Assembly (NCBI RefSeq): GCF_030272615.1
Contig: NC_081412.1
Coordinates: 100,435,796 to 100,499,795, forward strand
Reading direction: 5' to 3'
DNA from: Cryptomeria japonica
Taxonomy: Eukaryota; Streptophyta; Pinopsida; Cupressales; Cupressaceae
Length of the DNA stretch: 64,000 bases
Made by a program: the position numbers and the translations under genes. Within the stretch, counting starts at the first letter, position 1. Every line of letters starts with the position of its first letter. The notes beneath the pieces are model-generated. The model saw only the letters and a list, made by a program, of their open reading frames with translations. It did no database searches and was not told the DNA's origin. This document shows positions 35,338 through 45,346 of the stretch, piece by piece.

Positions 35338-36590
35338 TGTAGCATCGTAAAATTGTGACACTTGCAATTTCGACTGCATTTGGGTCTTCACGATGGCGGT
35401 GCAACGTTGAACTTGAATGGAGACCCCGAAACCTGTTTATGATATCAAAAACTGCATCTTTCTGCACCTTGGCCTGATCCTCCTTGCACCCTGCTGTCTC
35501 GGGAGGTGGGACCATGGCGCCCAGCGCCGTGGTCCTTCAGGACCATGGTGCCCAGCACCCTGGTCCCTCAGGACCATGGTGCCCAGCACCCTGGTCCCTG
35601 GCCCTATTTTGGGCTCGGTCTCTTGTTGGGCATCGGCTCTTCAAGTTTGCAATTTGGAAAATAATGCTCCTAGGTCAGCCTAAGGTCGGAAAAGTCAGCC
35701 TCCTAACCCTAATTGACAAGTATATAAACTACATTTCCCCTCCCAGAAAGGGGAGGAAAAACATACGTATGCAAGATGCGAAAGCGATAGGCAAACATTC
35801 AAACATTCAAGCATTCAAGCATTCCTTCAAGCAATTGAGCATTCCAAGTTTCCATTCAAGGCTAGGTGTTGCATTCAAGACAAGGATTCAACTATTGAAG
35901 AGGAGATCAACATACAACATACAACATACAACATCATTACACCTTCGCATGTAAGAATACAAACATTCTTACAACAAGGTATCAGTACTTGATTACATGA
36001 CAAACATTTACATTTACAGCTTTCTCATTTCTTGGTTAATTCCAAAACCAGGGTTTGACCTAAAGGCAAACCCCTAATCCCTAACCCCCCAATCATCCTC
36101 TCTTTTCTATATGTAGGTTGTAGGTACGCAGCTATAATTGAAGATCTGGAATCCTTGTGCAGAGATGAACAGATCCCCCTTCGTTTCGCGGATTTTTTGG
36201 AGGACCATGTGCACTCTGAGCGCCATCGTCCTGTCAACTTTCGCTCAAACTTGCAGGACAACATCATCTCAACATTTTACTACTAATTTTAGGTCCGTAG
36301 CTTCATCCCATGTCCCTATCTCCATCTACAAGCGAATCTTTCTTACTTTTACATACATTCCTAGTTCAATCCTTCTATCTACATTCTTTACAAAAGAGGG
36401 TATCCTTGCTGTCTCAACCCTTGAAACTCATTTAGAATTCAATCTTGCATTGTGTGGGATTGGATCTTGTGAGTTTCAACCCCTCTTTTGAATGTAAAGT
36501 CTCTCCTAAGTGAAAATCGTCAATCCTAGTGACCTCCTTTCTCTCTCCTTGGAGTGGGGGAACACCTAGGGCTTGATTTTCCGCTTTACA
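35338..36590 (+). repeat. LTR1, plus-strand copy
   Basis: 1253 bp, TGTAGCATCG to CCGCTTTACA. TATATAAAC near 35728. Three 31-bp repeats with CCATGG at 35512, 35543 and 35574. Followed by TTTAG, the expected right copy of its own target duplication; the left copy is lost with its 5' part. Confidence 0.87.
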
Positions 36591-37080
36591 TTTAGGGAGC
36601 AGGTATTCTAGCAGAAAAACATAGTAAGATCTAGCTCCCAAAATTTCAGAAAAAATGTCGGGGACGATGGCGCTCGGGGTGCACACGGTCCTCGCAACTT
36701 TTTTTCAAAATTTTCAGGGATGAGAGATATTATGATTTTGTTGTGGAATCCAAAGTTACAACCGATTTGGAGGTGTTTTGATCAGTGAAATCATCGGTCA
36801 AAGGTTGAATCAAGAGGGTTTTAAAAATTAGGGTTTTGACACTTAACCACTTAATTTTCAGAATTAAAGCACAAATATGATTTGACAATTTGCAATAGAA
36901 GGGTAGATCTGAAATAAGCATTAACAATTAAACATTTCACAAGCTCAATTACTAAAAAGAAAATTTAGAGTTTTTTATGCAATTAACCTCTAAAATTTGC
37001 AAAAGATCAAACATGGAAATGTAATTAAGGAAGCAAATTTTTTTTTTTTCAGATCTAACCATGAATAATCAGAATTAAGA
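36591..37080 (-). other. Leader of composite element
   Basis: Noncoding sequence on the minus strand just downstream of the 5' LTR1. It contains the GC-rich hairpin module at about 36658-36695. Confidence 0.6.
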
Positions 37081-37103
37081 TGTTCATGTTGGGTTCACCA
37101 AAA
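37081..37103 (-). other. Primer-binding site candidate of composite element
   Basis: Minus-strand TGGTGAACCCAACATGAAC begins three bases after the LTR1 end. I could not assign it to a tRNA. Confidence 0.5.
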
Positions 37104-38294
37104 TGTAAAGCGGAAAATTGAACCCCAGGTGTTCCCCCACTCCAAGGAGAGAGAAAGGAGGTCACTAGGATTGACGATTTTCACTTAGGAGAGACTTTAC
37201 AATCAAAAGAGGGGTTGAAACTCACAAGATCCAATCCCACACAATGCAAGATTGAATTCTAAATGAGTTTCAAGGGTTGAGATAGCAAGGATACCCTCTT
37301 TTGTAAAGAATGTAGATAGAAGGATTGAACTAGGAGTGTATGTAAAAGTAAGAAAGATTCGCTTGTAGATGGAGATAGGGACACGGGATGAAGCTACGGA
37401 CCTGAAATTAGCAGCAAAATGTCGAGACGATGCTGTCCTGCAAGTTTGAGTGAAATTTGACAGGACGATGACGCCCGGAGTGCACACGATCCTCCGAAAA
37501 ATCCGCGAAACGAAGGGGGATCTATTCATCTCTGCACAAGGATTCCAGATCTTCAATTATAGCTGCATACTTGCAACCTACACACAAGAAAAGAGACAAT
37601 GATTGGGGGGTTAGGGATTAGGGGTTTGCCTTCAGGTCAAACCCCAGTTTTGGAATTAACCAAGAAATGAGAATGCTGTAAATGTATATGTTTGTCATGT
37701 AATCAAGTACTGATACCTTGTTGTAAGAATGTTTGTATTCTTACATGCGAAGGTGTAATGATGTTGTATGTTGTATGTTGTAGGTGATCTCCTCTTCAAT
37801 AGTTGAATCCTTGTCTTGAATGCAACACCTAGCCTTGAATGGAGACTTAGAATGCTCAATTGCTCGAAGGAATGCTTGAATGCTTGAATGTTTGAATGTT
37901 TGCCTATCGCTTCCGCCTCTTGCACACATATGTTTTTCCTCCCCTTTCTGGGAGGGGAAATGTAGTTTATATACTTGTCAATTAGGGTTAGGAGACTGAT
38001 TTTTCTGACCTTAGGCCGACCTAGGAGCATTAGTTTCCAAATTGCAAACTTGAAGACCCGATGCCCAACAAGAGACTAGGCCCAAAATAGGGCCAGGGAC
38101 TAGGGCGTTGGGCGCCATGGTCCCACCTCCCAGGACAATAGGGTGCAAGGAGGATCAGGCCAAGGTACAGAAAGATGCAATTTTTGATGTCGTAAACAAG
38201 TTTCGGGGTCTCCATTCAGGTTCAACATTGCGCTGCCATCGTGAAGACCCAAATGTAGTCGAAATTGCAAGTGTCGCAATTTTACAACGCTACA
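37104..38294 (-). repeat. 5' LTR1 of composite element
   Basis: 1191 bp; minus-strand start TGTAGCGTTG, end CCGCTTTACA. TATATAAAC box at about 37965-37973 (minus). Only about one 31-bp GC-rich unit, near 38100-38125. Confidence 0.88.
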
Positions 38295-38299
38295 CTTTC
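38295..38299. repeat. Target-site duplication CTTTC, right copy
   Basis: Perfect partner of 20206-20210. Confidence 0.9.
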
Positions 38300-38420
38300 A
38301 AACTAGACCAAAATCAAGTAGATCAAGTTAGTGCGTCAGAAAGGCAGCTTAGCGCATGGATACCATTTTCTAGCGCTTTGTGAAAATTTGGTAGCTCATT
38401 GGGTTTCTAGCTTAGCGCAT
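38300..38420 (+). repeat. 21-bp repeat array 2 (part c)
   Basis: Motif starts at 38330, 38351, 38372, 38393 and 38414 are 21 bp apart. In the same frame the heptads read LVRQKGS, LAHGYHF, LALCENL, VAHWVSS and LAHSQN, without a stop in this part. Confidence 0.88.
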
Positions 38421-39267
38421 AGTCAAAACTGAGAAAACAGGGGGCAAAACATAAACTATTTTTGAAAATTTTGAAAACAATTTAGGAAGCCCTGTTTCCT
38501 CACTTGAACTCCATCAGACAGAAAATCGAAATCAGAGTATCAAAACTACTCCAAAAGTAATTTTTTCTTAAAACAAAGTTGTCAAAATCCAAAAACTAGT
38601 CAAGAGATAAAACACATCTCTCCTATAAAAATCAGGAAACACCATCACATGTATCAAAAGGTCCTTAAATCAAACGGATTTTTATCCAAAAACATACTTG
38701 TTTTAAAGTCAAAGTTGTCAAATCGAGTTTCCATATTGGGAAAGCTCTTATTCCATATTATTTGACATGCTTTGTCATGAGGGGGCATCTAAACCTTCAT
38801 TTGATAAAGTAAAACTTAAGTTTCCAAACAAGATATCTTGAATCCAAAACAAATCAAAGGAAACCATTGATCATTTGTGCATGACTAATCCTCATATTTT
38901 GAGAAGAAAGAGTATTTGTCATAACACTAAGTTGAGGAAACAACAACCCAATTCTCTGAAACTTGCCAAATGGAATAAATTTTTATACATCAATCACCAA
39001 CTCTTCAAATCTCATCGAAAATTCCTCCATCATATGCACTTGTATCTTCAAGACAAAACAAACGAATTTGACAAGGAACCATTGAGGAGTAGAGCATTTT
39101 GTCAAAAATCAGCATTCAGTCAATGCCTAAATCAAGGAGGAAAGATCAATCCATATTTCTTCCCCGAAGTGTGCATCACTTACAATATACTTTGATTTGA
39201 ACCACCAACCCCTGAGCAAAACATCGAAGAGGAGTTCGTTCCCTTTGTCACAGAAAGTTTCTACTAG
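38421..39267 (+). other. G0 leader between repeat array and gag
   Basis: AT-rich, no domain recognised. A plus-strand frame at 38875-39195 has no family features. Confidence 0.45.
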
Positions 39268-41408
39268 ATGCCTGTTGTTACTCGCTCTCAACGAAACAAA
39301 CAAAGCAAACCACAACCAAAGTCTAGCATGGGTCGAAGATTATCAAATCCTTTTGAATATCCAAATCTAGAAGACATAGAAATTTCTGAGGAACTCCTGC
39401 AAGAGTTTCAAGAAAGTGCTTCATTTCAAAAACTTGTGGAAAAACTCATGGAAACCGATAAAGAAAAATACCTACTCATGCTCACAAGAAAAGGAGTTAA
39501 ACTCCTTGAATACTTCGATACTGACATATTTAGAAGAAGGTCTCAACATTATGCTTATCAAGAATGACAAAGAGAGGAGGAAGCATGTGACCCTGAACAA
39601 AACATACCTGAGCAAAACTTACCTGAGCAGAATTTACCCAAGCAAAACATCCTTGAGAAAAACATGCTACTACACACGCCATTCCAAACTAGAAACAATG
39701 TGAGGGAAGAACTCTTCCCTCAGAAAATGAATGCATCCTTGGTTTCTCTTACACAGCAAATACAAATGCTGCAAAAATAGATGAAAGACATGCAACAAGG
39801 ATCAATAGTATGGTATTCCTTGAATGAAATTTGTCCTTATCCTTTTTACAGGAGGTTAAACATGGTACCTTTTCCCCCAAATTCAAACATTCCCAAATTT
39901 GACAAATATGATGGGCAAAGCAATCCTCATGATCATGGCTGGTAATTCTGTATCATGAGCCTAGAATTTTCCCACGATGACACTTATTTAATGAGATTAT
40001 TCCCAAGAAGCTTGGGAGGGTAAACAATGGAATGGTTATCCAAAATCACACCTCCTGTCAGATCCTTTGATGAATTAGTCAACAAATTTATCACTCAATA
40101 TTCCTACAACATTCAACATGCCATCACCATGCTAGATGTCTGCAACACCAAACAGAAAAACAACAAAATATTCATGGTGTTCCTTCAACATTGGTGACGA
40201 ATGGTCTCAAGATATCCTCAAGATGTGCCTGAAAAGGAAAAGATGGAAATTTTTAACAATTTGAATAGTGATATGAGCTACATACTCAAACTCCAATGCA
40301 TACCATCTATTGCTAAATTGATTGAAAATGGCATCCAAGTAGAGGAGGCATGTGTCAAGAAAGGAACATTGAAATTTTTCAAAGAAGGGATGAATTCATC
40401 CAACTCTAATTACAATAACCAAAACAACAAAAACTTAGACAAATCTAGGTTCTGGACCAGAAACAAAAACGCTGGAAATGAAGGAGGAAATGAAGCTAAT
40501 GATGTGAGGTCCAAACAACTAGTGTTAGCTTTATCAGGAAATCCTCATACTACCAAGAATCAAAAGGGTACTAACCAAGGTACTAACACTTATGCACCAA
40601 CTACCAATCAAGATCATCTCAACAACACCAACAATACCCAAGACAATAACACCAATCGAGGACCTAATACAAACTCATGAGGGAACACCAACAACTTTCC
40701 AAAATGCATCTACACACCATTAGGGCAGTCATTTGAGTCCGCATTCAGAGAGCTCCTGGAAAACAAAATTATCTCCTTACCAGCAATAAACAACTTTGAA
40801 CCACAAATCAAACCACCCTAGTGGAATGACTCACACTTTTGTGATTTTCACCGAAACAAAGGACATCAAACAAATGATTGCATGAGGCTGAAAAAACATT
40901 GTTCAAGACATGATTGATAGAGGCAATTTAACAGTCGATGGTCTCAAGACAAATGGTGACCATGGTGCCTTTAAGAATCCTCTTCCAAACTACAATAAGG
41001 ATGGAGCTTCAACCTCAAAAGATACATGTGGAGCTCGTATCAATCACATATACAATAAAACCATCAATCATATATCGATTGAGGATAATCAAGTAAATGT
41101 TATTACAATCAAGAGAAAAAACGAACATGAATCAATCAATGTAACCAACAGAGCTCAAAAATATGTCTTGAAGGGACATACGTCGGCAGCAAGCACCATA
41201 CCCAAGATTCAATATGACCTGGTCAGTCAACTACGCAAAACTCCTACTCAAATATCTATACTTGAGTTGCTGAAACTTTCACCAAAACACAAGGACATCT
41301 TGGAACAAGCACTATTGGAAACAAATGTACCCCGGGATTTGGATACTGACAAATTCCAAGCTATGGTGGCTCACATGAAAGGGCCTCATAATCTCACCTT
41401 TTCTAAAT
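39268..41408 (+). pseudogene. gag: gag of G0
   Basis: ATG 39268 (MPVVTRSQRNKQ). A five-residue PEQN(L/I) repeat lies at about 39587-39663. The retrotransposon Gag core reads around 39860-40400 (FPPNSNIPKFDKYDG, later ITQYSYNIQ). An Asn-rich stretch precedes a CDFHRNKGHQTNDC knuckle at about 40835-40880, a form common in Tat-type Gags. Stops occur at about 39565, 39778, 39942, 40021, 40197, 40678 and 40819. An extra A in the run near 40892-40897 shifts the frame, which then stays open from 40910 to 41408. Several stops look like CAG to TAG or TGG to TGA. Confidence 0.8.
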
Positions 41409-42220
41409 AGGATAATATTTCATTAAGCCATCCACACAATACTCCACTCCATATTGAAGTCTTGATCTACAAACATCGAGTCAAAAGAGTATTAATAGAT
41501 GGAGGAGTTGGACTCAATATCTGTACCTTAAAACTTATCCGTGCATTAGGCTTCTTTGAGAAGTCTATTGATCCATGCAAAAACATCACTATCAAAGCAT
41601 ATGATGATGAAGAAAGATCATCCAAAGGAATAGTGGTGTTGCCAATTCAAGTGGGACCAATACAAAAGGACACTATGTGCCAAGTCTTAGACATAGACCT
41701 CACATATAATATCTTATTAGGTCGACCTTGGATACATGAAATGCAAGCAGTACCTTTTACTTATCACCAGTGTGTTAAGTTCCCCTACAATGGAGAGGAG
41801 ATTTCTATATCAGTAAATCATAACCCTTTTCAACATTGCAATGCTATGGGGGCAGCCCATGATAGTTTAGTTCCACATAATAGAGAAAAACAAATTTCCC
41901 CAGCACCAGATCTTCATCAAGAAAAGTCTAAATTGCTATGTATGGATTTCAAACAGAAAATGAAAATCAAAGAACAAGGTATGGGAGAATACTCTTGGGA
42001 ACCCCTGTGTCTCACCAACTTACTAGCATCACCTAAATCTCATGGGTTACCTTCAGTATCAACACATCAAGCAACGCAGCCCATCACCAAGTTTAATGGC
42101 AAATTCATTCAACTAGGCACACTAGCACATGAATCAGAAGAAAAGGACATCCTTAGTTGGCTATACAAAGATGAGGAAGAGGACAGAGCAACTACTATGG
42201 AAGTAGTTATACCAGCATAG
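41409..42220 (+). pseudogene. Aspartic protease of G0
   Basis: Same frame as the end of gag. The active-site motif is VLIDGGVGLNICTLKL (D-G-G, as in many plant gypsy elements). Downstream DLTYNILLGRPWIHEM is the conserved second motif. The domain runs about 41462-41800 and is open. The linker continues to a TAG at 42218-42220. In life it would cleave the Gag-Pol polyprotein. Confidence 0.85.
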
Positions 42221-42475
42221 CTATATGGAAAAGGCTACTTGATCATGCAAAAAATAGGATACAATGGCAAAGGACCTATCAGCAAGCGTCAAGAAGGCAT
42301 CACAGAACCATTAGATCCTCCTTCCCAAGTTTGTAAAGACAAAATAGGATTGGGCTATGAACACACTCTACCACCAAGGAAGACACCAAGCAAATACCAA
42401 AAACCTCAGTGGAAGGCAAAGAAGAAATACAAGGAGGACTCATGGCAGGAGGCACTATTTGAATCAGCATAGACA
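42221..42475 (+). pseudogene. G-patch-like segment of G0 Pol
   Basis: Reads GKGYLIMQKIGYNGKGP and then a GI..P segment, in frame with the protease after one stop. The glycine spacing resembles a G-patch, a nucleic-acid-binding motif known next to protease in some retroelements. Assignment rests on this short motif only. Confidence 0.5.
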
Positions 42476-43440
42476 ATATGCAAGGAATGTGAATACCAAA
42501 AAAAAAAGAAACATCAAGAGAAATCAGTCAATCAAAAGACAGAAGAACCTTGTGCAAAAGTACATCATGTTCAAGACCCAGTTTCAAACAAAGAAGAATA
42601 ACTCCCTGGTAACATCATTACTCCCTAAGGAGAGACAGTATATGAACAAATGCAAAGAGTAGAAGTAGGATTTGATACAAAATTAGAGAAAACTATCAGA
42701 CTCGTATCAATCATCAAAGACCTATTTTCACCCACAACACTACAAGAATCTAGGATAATACCTTGGAAACTGATTCAAATGAATATGAATGGGGCAGTTG
42801 TTCCAATGTTACTGGAGATATTGTTGCAAATGATAGTCATACACCCATTTCTTGAGAAGAACAAGGCACAGAGCCTAGAATACTTGAATTTGGTCCACAG
42901 AATATCTATGACACCAAGGAAAATGAGCAGCGACATTACGAGTAAGTTTACATAGAAGATGATACCATCGAAGGCCTTGACAAAATCATTAATTTATTTA
43001 ATATCTCAGCCAACCACGATGATACCTCCATCCTGACACTTACAGCAGCTAAACTTGACCCACCCAATGACTCTTTACCACTTATCTTTCCTGTCCTCAT
43101 AGACTGGGACGAACCTGAAAATCATGACATGCCAATTTTCCCAAATGATGATTCTATTATCCATTACTTGTGTATCGTCAACCCAAAAACAGACTCTACC
43201 AGTGAACAAAGTAACGACATCTGCAATCAGGGGAGTGCCAAGTCTCTTACAGCTAAAAACTAGTCAATGGCAACACTAGATCACAAAAAAGTAAAAATAA
43301 AGGATGCATCTGCAAGTGAAAACCTTTTTAAGGTACCCAAAGATGGGAGACTTGACACTCTTCCTGAACATTATCAGGAGTGACCACCCATATTGATTGA
43401 GCCTACTTAATCAATCAACATTGGTAGAACAGAAGCAGCC
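42476..43440 (+). pseudogene. Protease-RT linker of G0
   Basis: Low-complexity Lys/Glu-rich then mixed sequence with a frame change near 42955 and several stops. No domain seen. Confidence 0.5.
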
Positions 43441-44235
43441 AAAAACATACACCTAGCAAAATCTTTGACAGAGGAAGAAAGATCAAAGTTTATCCAATTT
43501 TTCAAAGAAAAGAAAATCAATTTTTCTTGGTCATATGTAGATATACCTGGGATTGATCCACACTTAATCATGCATCACTTATCCATTGCTCCGGGAGCCA
43601 AGCCAATTAAGAAAAAATTGAGAAAAATGAATCCACATGTAGCACTCATGGTCAAAGTTGAGCTAAAGAAACTATTAGACATCAGATTTATTCGACCTAT
43701 CGACTATGCTGAATGGATATCCAACATTGTGCCAGTTTCAAAACCAGATGGTAGCATTATGATATGCACTGATTTTAGAGATGTCAACAATGCTTGTCCA
43801 AAGGATGACTTTCCTTTGCCTAGTATTGACATAATTGTAGACCTCACAGCAAGCCATGCAATGCTATCACTAATGGACAGTTTTTTCAGCTATAATCAAA
43901 TCATGATAGCTCCAGAGGATCAAGATAAAATAGCATTTACCTATCCTTGGGGAACATACTATCGGAATGTCATGTCATTTGGCTTAAAGAATGTTGGGGC
44001 AACTTATCAATGAGCAACGACAACAATCTTTCATGACATGATGCATACCTTCATGGAGGTCTATGTGGATGATTTACTAGCTAAGTCATTTAACCAAGTA
44101 GAACATCTCAGCATCTTAGAAAAGATTTTTGACAAATTGGAAAAATTTCAAGTCAGGCTCAACCCTAAGAAGTGTGTCTTCAAGGTTACATTAGGAAAAT
44201 TATTGGGCTACATTGTCTCAGAAAAAGGCATTGAA
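43441..44235 (+). pseudogene. pol: Reverse transcriptase of G0, 5' part
   Basis: Open 43465-44010, one TGA at 44011-44013 (expected Arg, CGA), then open to the copia insertion. Motifs: FIRPIDYAEWISNIVPV, DFRDVNNACPKDDFPLP, MSFGLKNVGATYQ, and the catalytic YVDD at 44062-44073. It is interrupted after GIE by the copia element at 44236; the RT thumb resumes at 50948 (VDPAKVQTI). Confidence 0.9.
44231..44235. repeat. Target-site duplication TTGAA, left copy
   Basis: Partner at 50943-50947. Joining across it restores the RT frame GIE-VDPAK. Confidence 0.95.
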
Positions 44236-45289
44236 TGTTGGTATTTTGGTATGGTTTTGTCATTAATGTCAACACCTACAAAATATACCTACTTTGGAGA
44301 TCCAGCAGCATTCACCGACAAATAGTAAACTGTGCAACAGTTACCGGTATATGGTTCACTGGCAGGATATAATGTTCACCGGTACCTAAAATGACATGGA
44401 AGACACTTGGTAATATCGAAGACATCATGTGGACACTTTATTTTGAAGTAATAATCATTGGTATATTCTTATTTGCATATTTGCTTTTACTAGCAAATAG
44501 GTCCAGGTTATCTAGGGTTACACCAACAGGTTTGTCTTTTCTAGATCAGCATGGCACGCTATGGAGATGATTTATTATTGTTGTAAATTCATTAAGCCGA
44601 CATTTTCAATCAGTTATTGCATCAAATATTGTATTGTTTTTAAAATGTTTTTATTGTAATATCTTGTAGAGCCGACCTACTAAAATTGGTCTTAGGGTAT
44701 GGTATAAATGTAAGATCTTATTTGTAAGATCAAGTGTGGAATGTGAAAAAGATTTAAGAAAGGGTATATGCAAGATAAAGTAGAGGAATACATGAAGACA
44801 TCATTTGAAGGTGAAGTTAGGTTTTTGTAGAAGCATATCAACATTACACTGGTATTGAATCCAGCATATGAAGATGTTATTTTGTGTAGTACATTCTTAT
44901 TGGATTTAACCATCCAACTATAGTCAGTGTGACTCCCATTTGTGATTGAGCAGTGAGCTCTAGGCTGTTGGCCTTTCTACATGTACAGACCCCTTTTGTA
45001 CACTTACTATCTCCAGTAGTATCATCTGATTGTGGGTAAGGTTTCCCACCATATTTTTTCCCCTTACAGGGTTTCCACGCACAAATATTGGTGTCATATG
45101 TTGTGAATGACTTTGTGCTTATGTTTCATGCATTAATTCTTACCAGTATAGCAATTTTCTATTAACACTGTTTACCGGCATACTTAACTGATTTACTGGT
45201 ATTAAACATTAAGTTGGTTAATAAGTTTTTGGTTTGAACTTATTAGACAACTGATTCACCCCCCCTCTTAGTTGTCTTCGGGACCTACA
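44236..45289 (+). repeat. 5' LTR of copia element
   Basis: 1054 bp, TGTTGGTATTTTGG to GGGACCTACA. TATAAAT at 44703-44709. The block 44941-45000 (TTGAGCAGTGAGCTCTAGG and following) is shared with N-family LTRs. Confidence 0.95.
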
Positions 45290-45291
45290 AT

Positions 45292-45303
45292 TGGTATCAG
45301 AGC
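45292..45303 (+). other. Primer-binding site of copia element
   Basis: TGGTATCAGAGC, complementary to initiator tRNA-Met, two bases after the LTR. Confidence 0.95.
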
Positions 45304-45346
45304 CTAGTCCTCTTTTTGCAGAAGTTTAACAACTTGAGGAGATCCA

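Larger units (their letters stand above)
20211..38294 (-). mobile_element. Composite Ty3/gypsy-type element (LTR1 ends)
   Basis: Outer LTRs 37104-38294 (5') and 20211-21524 (3') on the minus strand, flanked by perfect CTTTC. The interior is not one element. It holds a minus-strand protease remnant (22.3-23.8 kb), a plus-strand pol fragment with antisense PMD gene (23.8-29.0 kb), LTR2 pieces in + - + + order (29.5-34.4 kb), and a plus-strand LTR1 with its own 3' internal region (34.4-36.6 kb). I infer nested insertion followed by deletion and inversion. The exact order of events cannot be read from one window. Confidence 0.8.

Noticed and set aside
20211-36590. Terminal TGTAAAGCGG and CCGCTTTACA suggesting a 16-kb DNA transposon with terminal inverted repeats
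   Set aside because: These are ends of oppositely oriented LTR1 copies. The target duplication CTTTC pairs 20206-20210 with 38295-38299, not with the sequence after 36590.
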